Origin: Marivita sp051251565
GTDB lineage: Bacteria > Pseudomonadota > Alphaproteobacteria > Rhodobacterales > Rhodobacteraceae
Length of the DNA: 64,000 bases
Direction of reading: 5' to 3'
Assembly (NCBI RefSeq): GCF_051251565.1
Contig: NZ_JBPOFB010000006.1
Location: 1 to 64,000 of the forward strand
Shown: piece after piece, positions 34,214 through 42,871 of the stretch
How positions within the stretch are numbered: the stretch's first letter is position 1
How the letters are laid out: the number at the start of each line of letters is the position of its first letter
Made by a program: the position numbers and the translations under genes
Notes under the pieces: model-generated
What the model was told of the DNA's origin: nothing
Database searches by the model: none
The model's input: the letters and a program-made list of their open reading frames with translations, nothing else

Positions 34214-35176
34214 TTAGGTCAGGCTGTCGTCGATGCCTTTGCAGGCCTCAACAAGGCCTTTGACGGCATTGACCGAATTGTCGAACATGACTTGTTCGTC
34301 TTTGTGCAAGTCGATGTTCACAACCTTTTCGATGCCACCTGCACCGATGATGGTCGGCACCCCGACGTAAAAGCCGTTGAGGCCAAATTCGCCGTCGCAA
34401 TAGGCCGCGCAGGGCAGCAGGCGCTTTTGGTCTTTGAGGTATGCTTCGGCCATCTCGATCGCCGACGTTGCGGGCGCGTAGAAGGCCGAGCCGGTTTTCA
34501 GCAGGCCAACGATTTCGGCACCGCCGTCACGGGTGCGCTGAACGATAGCGTCCAGTTTGTCCTGCGTGGTCCAGCCCATCTTGACCAGATCGGGCAGTGG
34601 GATACCGGCAACGGTGGAATAGCGTGTGAGCGGCACCATCGTGTCGCCGTGACCGCCCAGAACGAAGGCGGTGACGTCTTTCATGGATACGTCGAATTCC
34701 AGGCTCAGGAAGTGGCGGAAGCGCGCACTGTCCAGAACACCGGCCATGCCACAGACCTTGTGTGTCGGCAGGCCGGAGAATTGCTGAAGCGCCCACACCA
34801 TCGCGTCAAGCGGGTTGGTGATGCAGATCACAAACGCGTCCGGTGCGTTGGCGGCGATGCCTTCGCCCACGGATTTCATCACTTTGAGGTTGATGCCCAG
34901 CAGGTCATCGCGGCTCATGCCCGGCTTGCGCGGCACACCGGCGGTGACGATGCAGACGTCTGCCCCTGCGATGTCGGCATAATCCTGCGTGCCCTTGAGA
35001 CGCGCATCAAAGCCTTCGGATGGGCCGGATTCAGCGATGTCGAGCGCCTTGCCTTCGGGGGTGCCTTCGGCGATGTCGAAAAGCACAACGTCACCCAGTT
35101 CTTTGAGTGCCACGAGGTGGGCAAGTGTGCCACCGATCTGTCCCGCGCCGATAAGGGCAATCTTGGGTCTGGCCAT
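34214..35176 (-). CDS. mdh: Malate dehydrogenase
   Basis: The 320-residue NAD-dependent enzyme is of the LDH-like MDH type: NAD motif IGAGQIGGTLAHL (residues 8-20), substrate-binding AGVPRKPGMSRDDL with the mobile-loop arginines, and the catalytic histidine in VLGGHGDTMVPL. It makes oxaloacetate from malate. I use ATG 35176 with GGAGAC before it; a longer frame upstream adds 21 unrelated residues. It is separated from sucC by the fusion gene, unlike the common mdh-sucC adjacency. Confidence 0.94.
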   Translation of the reverse strand: MARPKIALIGAGQIGGTLAHLVALKELGDVVLFDIAEGTPEGKALDIAESGPSEGFDARLKGTQDYADIAGADVCIVTAGVPRKPGMSRDDLLGINLKVMKSVGEGIAANAPDAFVICITNPLDAMVWALQQFSGLPTHKVCGMAGVLDSARFRHFLSLEFDVSMKDVTAFVLGGHGDTMVPLTRYSTVAGIPLPDLVKMGWTTQDKLDAIVQRTRDGGAEIVGLLKTGSAFYAPATSAIEMAEAYLKDQKRLLPCAAYCDGEFGLNGFYVGVPTIIGAGGIEKVVNIDLHKDEQVMFDNSVNAVKGLVEACKGIDDSLT

Positions 35177-35323
35177 GGAATTTGTCTCCGGTCCGTTTTG
35201 AATTTGCGCTGTGCTAGTCCGCCTGATGCGTTTTCGCAAGTGCGGCTGAGACGCACGTCGCGGGTGGCGGACCGTGCGGTTGCCGGATATGTCAATGAAA
35301 TCCCGTGGGAAAGTGAGTCTTTT

Positions 35324-36079
35324 ATGGACGCTCTGAGCTGGACAGTTTTTGCGATTGGCGTGCCTGCCGTGCTGTTTGCGGGGGTGTCAAAGGGTGGGTT
35401 TGGGTCCGGTGCTGCCTTTGCGAGCGCGTCGATTCTGGCGCTTGTGGTCGAACCGGCCATCGCATTGGGCATCATGTTGCCGCTGCTGATGTTGATCGAT
35501 GCGGCGAGTCTTCCGGCCTATTGGAAAAAGTGGAGCTGGCCCGAGACGCGGCTTTTGCTGTGGGGCGGGGTGCCCGGCACGATTCTGGGTGCGTTGTTCT
35601 TTGGCTGGGCGGATGACGACGTGATCCGTCTATTGATCGGCGGGATCTCGGTCGGGTTTGTGGTGTGGCAATTGGTGCAGGCGGCTGGATGGGTGCGGAT
35701 CGGGGAACGCCCGATGTCGCCAACTGCCGGGGTCTCTGCTGGTGTCGCGCTGGGGTTCACCAGCTTTGTCAGCCATGCCGGGGGGCCGGTCGCTGCGGTG
35801 TATTTGCTGGGTCGGAAGTTAAGCAAGACCGCGTTTCAGGCCACAACAGTGATCGTGTTCTGGGCGATGAATGTGCTCAAGGCGGGGATCTATGCCGCGA
35901 TGGGCTTTTTCACGCTTGAGACCCTGACCTTGAACCTTGCGCTGGCGCCGTTTGCGATTTTGGGGACGTATCTTGGCGTTCGGGCGCATCATGTCGTGCC
36001 CGAACGGTATTTCTTTGGCCTGACCTATGTGTTGCTCATGGTGACCGGAACCAAGCTGATCTGGGACGCCCTGACCTAG
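35324..36079 (+). CDS. TauE/SafE-type membrane transporter
   Basis: The 251-residue protein has about eight membrane helices and the family features AGVSKGGFGSGAAFA near the N-terminus and GFTSFVSHAGGPVAAVYLL in the second repeat. The family exports or imports sulfonate-related or other small organic anions; the substrate is unknown. The frame is open far upstream, but the protein starts at ATG 35324, after GTGAGT. Its stop overlaps the convergent downstream gene by 4 bp. Confidence 0.82.
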   Translation: MDALSWTVFAIGVPAVLFAGVSKGGFGSGAAFASASILALVVEPAIALGIMLPLLMLIDAASLPAYWKKWSWPETRLLLWGGVPGTILGALFFGWADDDVIRLLIGGISVGFVVWQLVQAAGWVRIGERPMSPTAGVSAGVALGFTSFVSHAGGPVAAVYLLGRKLSKTAFQATTVIVFWAMNVLKAGIYAAMGFFTLETLTLNLALAPFAILGTYLGVRAHHVVPERYFFGLTYVLLMVTGTKLIWDALT

Positions 36080-36390
36080 GCGTCTTCGGCTGGGATAGGC
36101 AGGGTTTCGGCCAGAACCTCGAACGCCTGACCGCTGGCGACAAGGCAGGTCACACCTGCGGCTGTGGTGACTGTGATGGTCCAGGTGCCGGTGTCGGTGG
36201 AGGCGAAAACTTCGACCATCGTGTTGTTCTGGCCAAGGCCGATGGATTGCCGGGTTTCGCCATAGGCGCTGGCCAGACGTTCCATCACCAGATCACGCGG
36301 CGCGCAGTTTTGTTGCGCCTGTGACAGGGTGGCTGATGCCATGAGCGCGCCTATGGCCAGAGCCGTCATTGTCCAGAAATGCTGTTTCAT
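36076..36390 (-). CDS. Hypothetical secreted protein
   Basis: The 104-residue product starts with a signal peptide (MKQHFWTMTALAIGALMASA, cleavage near SQA at residue 25). The mature part has two cysteines and a DTGTWTITVTTAAGVTCLVAS segment found in small periplasmic proteins of Rhodobacterales. No function is known. An ATG 33 bp upstream is less likely because it precedes the signal sequence with charged residues. Confidence 0.65.
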   Translation of the reverse strand: MKQHFWTMTALAIGALMASATLSQAQQNCAPRDLVMERLASAYGETRQSIGLGQNNTMVEVFASTDTGTWTITVTTAAGVTCLVASGQAFEVLAETLPIPAEDA

Positions 36391-36488
36391 CGCCTTACCC
36401 CTTTTAGGCTGTGAGATTGGCAAAGCGTCCGGCCTGTGCCCTTAGATTTGGTTAACGCGGCGTGCGATGCAGGGCATGGACAGCTTTT

Positions 36489-36506
36489 TTCTGCGCTGCG
36501 GCAGAA
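36489..36506. promoter_or_regulatory. Inverted repeat upstream of the malyl-CoA thioesterase gene
   Basis: TTCTGC (36489-36494) and GCAGAA (36501-36506) form an inverted repeat with a 6-bp spacer, about 90 bp before the start. TTGCAGTTTTCGCAA follows nearby. Similar TTCTGCA and TTGC/GCAA elements precede ccr. Confidence 0.4.
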
Positions 36507-36591
36507 CAAGCTTGCAGTTTTCGCAAAAGAATGTAGCTCTCTGGCGCAACATTATTACGTCAAGCCAGACAGACTCGCTCAGGAGACCGCT

Positions 36592-37449
36592 ATGGACATG
36601 CGCAGCCGCCCTTATCGTTCGGTTCTTTACATCCCCGGGTCGAAAGACCGGGCGTTGGAGAAGGCCCGCACGCTGCCTGTTGATGCGATCATCTTTGATC
36701 TTGAAGATGCGGTGGCGGTGGATGAAAAGCCAGCCGCGCGGGCGACCCTGACAGGGGCTTTGGCCACGGGGGGCTATGGCGCGCGGGTGCGGATTGTGCG
36801 GATCAACGGGCTGGACACTGAATGGGGCCGTGCGGATGCCGAGGCGGTCGCGCAGATGGACTGCGATGCGGTGCTGTTGCCCAAGGTCGAAAGCGCCGCG
36901 CAACTGGATGCGCTTGGGGCGATCACTGGCGATCTGCCGATCTGGGCGATGATGGAAACCCCGCGCGCCATGCTGAACGCGGCTGAAATTGCGGCACATC
37001 CCAAGCTGGCTGGCATGGTGATGGGCACCAATGACCTTGCCAAGGACTTGCAGACCCGGTTCCGTGCGGATCGTTTGCCGATGCTGACATCGCTGTCGAT
37101 CTGTCTTTTGGCGGCCAAGGCCGAGGGGCTGGTGATCGTGGACGGCGTGTATAACGCGTTCAAGGACGACGAGGGGCTGCGCGCAGAATGTGTGCAGGGC
37201 CGGGATATGGGCTTTGACGGCAAGACGTTGATCCATCCCGCGCAGGTGGATATCGCCAACACTGCTTTTGCGCCCGCCCCCGAAGAGATCGACCTGGCCC
37301 GCCGCCAGATCGCCGCGTTTGAAGAGGCGGAAGCAGGCGGTCAGGGGGTTGCCGTGGTTGATGGCAAGATCGTTGAAAACCTTCACGTTGCCACGGCGCG
37401 TGAAATACTGGCAAAAGCAGAGGCAATCGAAACCATTCAAGCGGGGTAA
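36592..37449 (+). CDS. HpcH/HpaI-family (3S)-malyl-CoA thioesterase or lyase
   Basis: The 285-residue protein belongs to the CitE/malyl-CoA lyase family: RSVLYIPGSKDRALEKA, the metal/CoA site IIFDLEDAV, LLPKVESA, MMETPRAMLNA and GFDGKTLIHPAQ. At this length it is closer to Mcl2, the (3S)-malyl-CoA thioesterase of Rhodobacter, than to the longer Mcl1 lyase. In the EMC pathway it releases malate from malyl-CoA. Proximity to mesaconyl-CoA hydratase supports the pathway. I use the ATG at 36592 with AGGAGA before it. The next gene starts 3 bp after the stop. Confidence 0.8.
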   Translation: MDMRSRPYRSVLYIPGSKDRALEKARTLPVDAIIFDLEDAVAVDEKPAARATLTGALATGGYGARVRIVRINGLDTEWGRADAEAVAQMDCDAVLLPKVESAAQLDALGAITGDLPIWAMMETPRAMLNAAEIAAHPKLAGMVMGTNDLAKDLQTRFRADRLPMLTSLSICLLAAKAEGLVIVDGVYNAFKDDEGLRAECVQGRDMGFDGKTLIHPAQVDIANTAFAPAPEEIDLARRQIAAFEEAEAGGQGVAVVDGKIVENLHVATAREILAKAEAIETIQAG

Positions 37450-37452
37450 GCC

Positions 37453-38004
37453 ATGATGGGTCTTCTTGTTGTCGGAGTGTTGATTTGGGTGGGCGCCCAT
37501 GTCTTTAAACGTGTCGCGCCCGAACAACGTGCCGCGATGGGGGACACCGGGAAGATTGTTGTCACCGTCGCGTTGGTTGTCAGCCTTGGCCTCATGATAT
37601 GGGGCTATCGCGGGGCGGCGTTTATTGGCGTCTGGTATCCGCCCAGCTTCCTGACGCATATCAACAATTTGTTGATGCTGGTGGCGGTTTTTGTCTTTGG
37701 CATGAGCGCCACAACGGGCCGACTGCGCGGCAAGATGCGGCATCCGCAGCTTGCGGCAGTCAAGATCTGGGCTGTCGCGCACCTGTTGGTGAATGGCGAT
37801 GTGGCGTCGATCATTTTGTTTGGCGGGATGCTTGGCTGGGCGGTGCTTGAGGTGATCTTGATCAACCGCGCGGTGCCGGTTTGGGACCGTCCGCAACCGG
37901 GTGAGGCCAAGAAGGATGTCGTGCTCGTTGTGATCACGCTTGTGGCTTATGCCGTCATGACGGGCATCCATGCATGGCTCGGTGTTTCGCCGTTCGGGGG
38001 GTAA
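37453..38004 (+). CDS. nnrU: NnrU-family membrane protein
   Basis: The 183-residue protein has about five membrane helices and the NnrU family pattern (MGLLVVGVLIWVGAHVFKR start, HPQLAAVKIWAVAHLLVNGD in the middle). NnrU was named from a denitrification cluster, but relatives are widespread; here it sits inside an EMC-pathway operon, between the thioesterase and a DUF1737 gene, and no nitrogen-oxide gene is near. Function unknown. Confidence 0.85.
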   Translation: MMGLLVVGVLIWVGAHVFKRVAPEQRAAMGDTGKIVVTVALVVSLGLMIWGYRGAAFIGVWYPPSFLTHINNLLMLVAVFVFGMSATTGRLRGKMRHPQLAAVKIWAVAHLLVNGDVASIILFGGMLGWAVLEVILINRAVPVWDRPQPGEAKKDVVLVVITLVAYAVMTGIHAWLGVSPFGG

Positions 38005-38007
38005 GCG

Positions 38008-38211
38008 ATGAAGATTTATCGACTTTTGACCGAAGACGACACATCGGCCTTTTGCCACAAAGTGTCGTTGGCCTTGAGCAAGGGCTGGGAGCTTTATGGC
38101 GATCCGACTTACGCGTTTGACCATGCCAATGGTGTGATGCGGTGCGGGCAGGCGGTGACCAAGGACATCGACGCGCCTTACAGCCCGGACATGAAACTGG
38201 GCGAGCAATAA
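38008..38211 (+). CDS. DUF1737 small protein
   Basis: The 67-residue protein matches DUF1737: MKIYRLLTEDDTSAFCHKVS, then LSKGWELYGDPTYAFD. The domain is small and soluble, with no known function, and often occurs beside metabolic genes in this order of bacteria. It begins 3 bp after the NnrU stop, so it belongs to the same operon. Confidence 0.8.
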   Translation: MKIYRLLTEDDTSAFCHKVSLALSKGWELYGDPTYAFDHANGVMRCGQAVTKDIDAPYSPDMKLGEQ

Positions 38212-38223
38212 GCAATAACAAAC

Positions 38224-38262
38224 AGAGTGGTGGGCAGTATTGCCCACCCGACGCCCACCCTA
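38224..38262. repeat. Palindromic intergenic repeat before the mesaconyl-CoA hydratase gene
   Basis: GGTGGGCA-GTAT-TGCCCACC (38229-38248) is followed by CGACGCCCACCCTAC. The CCTAC border resembles the repeats at 25101-25154 and 30707-30768, but the core differs. It lies between two genes of the same transcript. Confidence 0.6.
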
Positions 38263-38277
38263 CGGACAGGACGATCC

Positions 38278-39309
38278 ATGACGAAAACCAATGCAGGCCG
38301 CTTTTTCGAAGATTACTCTGTTGGTCAGGTGATCCGCCACGCCGTGCCTCGTACGGTCAAGATGGGCGAACGGGCGCTGTATCATGCGCTCTATCCGGCG
38401 CGGCACGCGTTGTATTCATCGGATCAGTTCGCGCAGGCCTGTGGTCTGCCGTTCAGCCCGCTGGACGACATGATCGCCTTTCATGTGATTTTTGGCAAAA
38501 CCGTGCCTGACGTGTCGCTGAACGCGGTGGCCAATCTGGGCTATGCCGAGGGGCGTTGGGTGACACCCGTTTGGCCGGGGGACACGTTGCGGTCGGAATC
38601 CGAGGTGATCGGGCTCAAGCAGAACTCAAATGGCAAGACCGGTGTGGTCTGGGTACGAACACGCGGACTTAACCAGCATGACGAATTGGTCATGGAATAT
38701 GTGCGCTGGGTCATGGTGCGCAAACGGGACATTGATGCGCCTGCGCAAGACACGGTTGTGCCCGAGCTAAAGTCGGTTGTCCCCGCGGGGGCACTTGTGA
38801 TTCCAAAGGGTTTGGATTTCAGCACCTATGATTTCGATCTCGCCGGTGAGCCACATCGCTGGGGTGACTACGCCATCGGTGAAGTCATTGACCATGTGGA
38901 TGGTGTGACGATCGAGGAAGCCGAACACATGATGGCCACGCGGCTGTGGCAGAACACCGCCAAGGTGCATTTCGACGCCACATTCCGCCCTGATGGACAA
39001 CGGCTGATCTATGGTGGGCATGTCATCAGCATGGCGCGGGCGCTGTCGTTCAACGGGCTTGCCAACGCGCAGATGATCGTCGGACTGAACGGCGGGGCGC
39101 ATGCGAACCCGTGTTTCAGCGGTGATACCGTTCGCGCGTGGTCAGAAGTTCTGGACAAAGCCGAAACCGGTGCGCCCGGCGTAGGGGCCGTGCGGTTGCG
39201 GTTGGTTGCGGTGAAAGACGGCGGGTCGTTTGAGTTGAAGGGTGAGGATGGAAAGTACCTGCCCCACGTCTTGCTTGATCTTGATTACTGGGCTTTGATG
39301 CCTGTGTGA
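38278..39309 (+). CDS. mch: Mesaconyl-CoA hydratase
   Basis: The 343-residue protein has two MaoC-like hot-dog domains, the length and layout of mesaconyl-C1-CoA hydratase of the EMC pathway, which forms beta-methylmalyl-CoA. Supporting features are FFEDYSVGQVIRHAVPRTVK at the start, the domain-2 repeat HRWGDYAIGEVIDHVDGVTI, and the WQNTAKVHFD stretch. I use ATG 38278 because upstream codons derive from the repeat element. The last four bases overlap the next gene. Confidence 0.9.
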   Translation: MTKTNAGRFFEDYSVGQVIRHAVPRTVKMGERALYHALYPARHALYSSDQFAQACGLPFSPLDDMIAFHVIFGKTVPDVSLNAVANLGYAEGRWVTPVWPGDTLRSESEVIGLKQNSNGKTGVVWVRTRGLNQHDELVMEYVRWVMVRKRDIDAPAQDTVVPELKSVVPAGALVIPKGLDFSTYDFDLAGEPHRWGDYAIGEVIDHVDGVTIEEAEHMMATRLWQNTAKVHFDATFRPDGQRLIYGGHVISMARALSFNGLANAQMIVGLNGGAHANPCFSGDTVRAWSEVLDKAETGAPGVGAVRLRLVAVKDGGSFELKGEDGKYLPHVLLDLDYWALMPV

Positions 39310-40028
39310 GATACGCGCTTGCCCTGTTTGCCACGGGTTTGTCCGGTGGCGTTTGTGCCGACGAGGCAGAGAACGCCTTTGTCGAAGCGAATATCCTTGG
39401 GATTTTCTATCACGAGTTGGGGCACGCCCTGATCGACGTGATGCAGATGCCGGTGTTTGGGCAGGAAGAGGATGCGGCGGATGTCGCGTCGATCCTGTTG
39501 ATTGACCATTTGTTCGAGCCTGAGTCGGCCCTTGAAATGGCCTATGACGTGGCCAATGGGTTCTGGGCCGAAGCGGTTGTCAACGCGGGAGAGCCTGTCG
39601 CCTATTGGGGTGTGCATGGGCCGGACGAACAACGGTTTTATAACACGGTCTGCATCTTCTATGGCGGTGATCCCGAAACGCGGGACGATTTTGCCGAAGA
39701 TATGGAACTGCCCGAGGAACGCGCAGAGTATTGTGTTGAGGAATACGAACTGGCGGCGGACAGTTGGGGCGCTGTTTTCGACGAATTGGCCGAAGGCGGC
39801 GAGTCGATGCTCTTTTCAGCAGAAGACGCGTCTACAATGACTGCACAGATCATCTCGGGCGAGGTTGCGGCGCTCAATGCGGATTTTGGATTTCCGAGTG
39901 TGATCGAGGTGTTTGCCGCGCCCTGCGGTGAGGCAAACGCGTTTTATGACCCGTCGGATCAGACAATCACGATGTGCGAAGAATTTGAGGACCATCTGCG
40001 CGTTTTGTACCGCGCATTGGGGAACTGA
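39306..40028 (+). CDS. DUF4344-type secreted metallopeptidase-like protein
   Basis: The 240-residue protein starts at a GTG that overlaps the mch stop (GTGA). A short signal peptide (cleavage near residue 18) precedes a domain with HELGH at residues 36-40, a gluzincin zinc-binding motif, as in DUF4344 putative metallopeptidases. The mature protein is very acidic, with paired cysteines typical of the periplasm. No substrate is known. Coupling to mch is probably transcriptional convenience. Confidence 0.78.
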   Translation: MRYALALFATGLSGGVCADEAENAFVEANILGIFYHELGHALIDVMQMPVFGQEEDAADVASILLIDHLFEPESALEMAYDVANGFWAEAVVNAGEPVAYWGVHGPDEQRFYNTVCIFYGGDPETRDDFAEDMELPEERAEYCVEEYELAADSWGAVFDELAEGGESMLFSAEDASTMTAQIISGEVAALNADFGFPSVIEVFAAPCGEANAFYDPSDQTITMCEEFEDHLRVLYRALGN

Positions 40029-40130
40029 GCCTGTTTGGACAGGGGAAGCGACGGCTATTTGACACAGAATCGCCCGGTCAGAGCTAATTGTTAAAACCTA
40101 GTAAAACCATAAGTTTTTTCGAGGCGTGAT

Positions 40131-40165
40131 TTGTGATCACGGCATTTGAACGTGTGATCACAAAG
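40131..40165. promoter_or_regulatory. Paired GTGATCAC palindromes upstream of sdhC
   Basis: TTTGTGATCAC (40131-40141) and GTGATCACAAA (40155-40165) face each other with palindrome centres 21 bp apart, 115-148 bp before sdhC. Half-sites, flanking T/A triplets and spacing are identical to those before sucC; only the 13-bp spacer differs. Confidence 0.75.
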
Positions 40166-40278
40166 GCTAATTTTCTGGCTGGTTGCGCCAAAAAACCGCG
40201 CCTAGTCGCCTTTGGTCGACGTGACACAGCTTTGAAAAGCAATAGAAAGGCACGCAGGAACCGGAAAGGACTCAGATC

Positions 40279-40665
40279 ATGGCTGACGTCAATCGGGGCA
40301 ATCGTCCCCTGTCACCACACCTGCAAGTTTATCGACCCCAGCTTACGTCGATCACGTCAATTCTGACGCGGATCACGGGCAATGCCCTGATCGTCGCGTC
40401 TTTGATGATTGTCTGGTGGTTGCTCGCGGCGTCGTCCGGGCCGGAGTATTTCGCATTTGCCAACGGTTTTGTGACAAGCTGGTTTGGCGATCTGGTGATG
40501 TTCCTGTCGCTTTGGGCGCTTTGGTATCATTCGCTCGCGGGTATTCGTCACCTGATCTGGGACAATGCCAAGATGCTTGAAATCGACAAGGCCGAGATGC
40601 TGGGCTGGATGGTTGTCATCGGTTCTGGTGTTCTCACTGTCTTCTCTGTCGTTGTTCTTTGGTGA
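40279..40665 (+). CDS. sdhC: Succinate dehydrogenase cytochrome b556 subunit
   Basis: The 128-residue membrane anchor has the N-terminal RPLSPHLQVYRP motif, three membrane helices and the haem-ligand region WYHSLAGIRHLIWD. It forms the quinone site with SdhD and SdhB. It is the first gene of the sdh operon, preceded by a GGAAAGGA Shine-Dalgarno and a long leader with the paired palindromes. Confidence 0.92.
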   Translation: MADVNRGNRPLSPHLQVYRPQLTSITSILTRITGNALIVASLMIVWWLLAASSGPEYFAFANGFVTSWFGDLVMFLSLWALWYHSLAGIRHLIWDNAKMLEIDKAEMLGWMVVIGSGVLTVFSVVVLW

Positions 40666-40675
40666 GGCGCACAAC

Positions 40676-41047
40676 ATGGCTTTCTTGACTGATCGTAAAC
40701 GCGCCATCGGCTGGGGCGCAGCAAAATCCGGAACAGCGCATTTCTGGTCGATGAAAAAATCGTCGGTCGCGTTGTTGATCCTGATCCCGTTCTTCGTGTT
40801 CACCTTTGGTGGCATTCTGGGATCGTCGTTCGAAGAGGTGCAGGCCTATTACGCGCGCCCGTTCCCGGCGATCATCGCCGCGTTGACGGTGATCGTGGGC
40901 TTCAAGCACTTCAATGAAGGTTTCCAAGTGCTGATCGAAGACTACGTGCACGGTATCTGGGAAAAAATCCTCATCCTTGGCATGACTTGCATCAGCTACG
41001 GCGCGGCAGCCGTTGGTGTGTTCGCAATCGCCAAGCTGGCACTTTGA
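40676..41047 (+). CDS. sdhD: Succinate dehydrogenase membrane anchor subunit
   Basis: The 123-residue anchor has three membrane helices and the segments GWGAAKSGTAHFWSMK, where SdhD proteins of this group start, and KHFNEGFQVLIEDYVHG. I use ATG 40676 because longer frames run back into sdhC. It begins 10 bp after the sdhC stop. Confidence 0.92.
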   Translation: MAFLTDRKRAIGWGAAKSGTAHFWSMKKSSVALLILIPFFVFTFGGILGSSFEEVQAYYARPFPAIIAALTVIVGFKHFNEGFQVLIEDYVHGIWEKILILGMTCISYGAAAVGVFAIAKLAL

Positions 41048-41068
41048 GTTATCGGAGCTAAACAGATT

Positions 41069-42871
41069 ATGGCTGCATACGAATACGAGACGCATGACTA
41101 TGACGTCGTGGTCGTTGGCGCGGGCGGCGCAGGATTGCGCGCCACGCTTGGCATGGCGGAACAAGGCTTGCGCACCGCATGTGTGACCAAGGTGTTCCCG
41201 ACCCGGTCGCACACCGTGGCGGCACAAGGCGGGATCGCGGCGTCGCTGTCGAACATGGGCCCGGACCATTGGCAGTGGCATATGTATGACACGGTCAAAG
41301 GGTCGGACTGGCTGGGTGACACGGATGCGATGGAATACCTTGCCCGTGAAGCGCCCAAGGCGGTTTACGAGCTTGAGCATTACGGCGTACCGTTCTCGCG
41401 CACGGAAGAAGGCAAGATTTATCAGCGTCCCTTTGGTGGTCACACAACAGAGTTCGGCGAAGGCCCGCCCGTTCAGCGCACCTGTGCGGCGGCGGACCGG
41501 ACTGGTCACGCTATCTTGCACACGCTGTATGGTCAGTCGCTCAAGAACAATGCGGAATTCTATATCGAATATTTCGCCATTGATCTGATCATGACTGATG
41601 GGGTTTGCACCGGTGTTGTCTGCTGGAAGCTGGACGACGGCACGATGCACATCTTCAACGCCAAGATGGTCGTGCTGGCGACAGGCGGTTATGGCCGCGC
41701 GTATTTCAGCGCAACGTCTGCCCACACCTGCACCGGCGACGGTGGCGGTATGGTGGCGCGCGCGGGTTTGCCGCTTCAGGATATGGAGTTCGTGCAGTTC
41801 CACCCGACCGGCATCTATGGCTCGGGCTGTCTGATCACCGAAGGCGCGCGCGGGGAGGGGGGGTATCTCACCAACTCCGAAGGCGAACGCTTCATGGAGC
41901 GCTATGCGCCGAACTACAAAGACCTTGCGCCGCGCGATTATGTGTCGCGTTCGATGACGATGGAAATCCGCGAAGGGCGCGGTGTGGGCGAAGAGGGGGA
42001 TCACATCCACCTCAACCTGTCGCACCTGCCGAAAGAGGCTTTGGCCGAACGTCTGCCGGGTATCTCTGAGTCGGCCAAGATCTTTGCCGGTGTTGATGTG
42101 ACCAAGGAACCGATCCCGGTGCTGCCGACGGTGCATTACAACATGGGCGGTATCCCGACGAATTATTGGGGTGAGGTTCTGAACCCGTCCAAGGACGATC
42201 CCAACGCCGTTGTGCCCGGCCTGATGGCTGTGGGCGAGGCGGGTTGTGCATCTGTGCATGGCGCGAACCGTCTTGGGTCGAACTCGCTCATTGACCTCGT
42301 GGTGTTTGGCCGCGCCGCTGCCATTCGAGCGGGCAAGGTTGTGGACCGCGACGGCGCGGTTCCGTCGACCAACGCGGTGTCGGTGGACAAGGCGTTCGAT
42401 CGCTTTGACGGTCTGCGCCATGCGAGCGGCGCAATCGGCACAGCAGAGTTGCGGCTTGAGATGCAAAAGACGATGCAGGCCGATGCTGCGGTGTTCCGGA
42501 CTGCCAAGACGATGAAAGAGGGTCTGGATAAGATGACCGTCATCGCGGGCAAGCTGGACGATATCAAGGTTACGGATCGCAGCCTTGTCTGGAACAGCGA
42601 CCTTATGGAAACGCTTGAGCTGACCAACCTGATGCCCAACGCTTTGGCGACGATTGCCGGGGCCGAAGCCCGCAAGGAAAGCCGCGGCGCGCATGCGCAT
42701 GAGGATTTCACGACGCGTGATGATGACAAATGGCGTGTCCATACGATCGCCCGGATTGATGGCAACAAAACCGACCTGACCTATCGTCCCGTGGTGACAG
42801 CGCCTTTGTCCACCGAGGCCGAGGGTGGCATTTCGCTTGAGAAGATCAAACCGAAAGAACGGACCTTCTGA
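41069..42871 (+). CDS. sdhA: Succinate dehydrogenase flavoprotein subunit
   Basis: The 600-residue flavoprotein oxidises succinate to fumarate. It has the FAD motif VVVGAGGAGLRATLG, the covalent-flavin histidine region TRSHTVAAQGG, catalytic FHPTGIYGSG and REGRGVG, and the C-terminal arginine-rich R-G-A-H-A-H-E-D. Its stop overlaps the start of an inserted lipoprotein gene (TGATG) rather than sdhB. Confidence 0.95.
   Translation: MAAYEYETHDYDVVVVGAGGAGLRATLGMAEQGLRTACVTKVFPTRSHTVAAQGGIAASLSNMGPDHWQWHMYDTVKGSDWLGDTDAMEYLAREAPKAVYELEHYGVPFSRTEEGKIYQRPFGGHTTEFGEGPPVQRTCAAADRTGHAILHTLYGQSLKNNAEFYIEYFAIDLIMTDGVCTGVVCWKLDDGTMHIFNAKMVVLATGGYGRAYFSATSAHTCTGDGGGMVARAGLPLQDMEFVQFHPTGIYGSGCLITEGARGEGGYLTNSEGERFMERYAPNYKDLAPRDYVSRSMTMEIREGRGVGEEGDHIHLNLSHLPKEALAERLPGISESAKIFAGVDVTKEPIPVLPTVHYNMGGIPTNYWGEVLNPSKDDPNAVVPGLMAVGEAGCASVHGANRLGSNSLIDLVVFGRAAAIRAGKVVDRDGAVPSTNAVSVDKAFDRFDGLRHASGAIGTAELRLEMQKTMQADAAVFRTAKTMKEGLDKMTVIAGKLDDIKVTDRSLVWNSDLMETLELTNLMPNALATIAGAEARKESRGAHAHEDFTTRDDDKWRVHTIARIDGNKTDLTYRPVVTAPLSTEAEGGISLEKIKPKERTF

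Noticed and set aside
34292..35323. Long N-terminal extension of the TauE-type gene
   Set aside because: The extension lies antisense to mdh; the recognisable transporter starts at 35324 with its own ribosome-binding site.
36442..38247. 601-residue open frame antisense to the thioesterase and nnrU genes
   Set aside because: It spans several real genes on the other strand, with a low-complexity His/Arg-rich product.
40634..42742. 702-residue open frame antisense to sdhA/sdhD
   Set aside because: Shadow frame of the sdh genes; composition dominated by His/Arg and no family resemblance.
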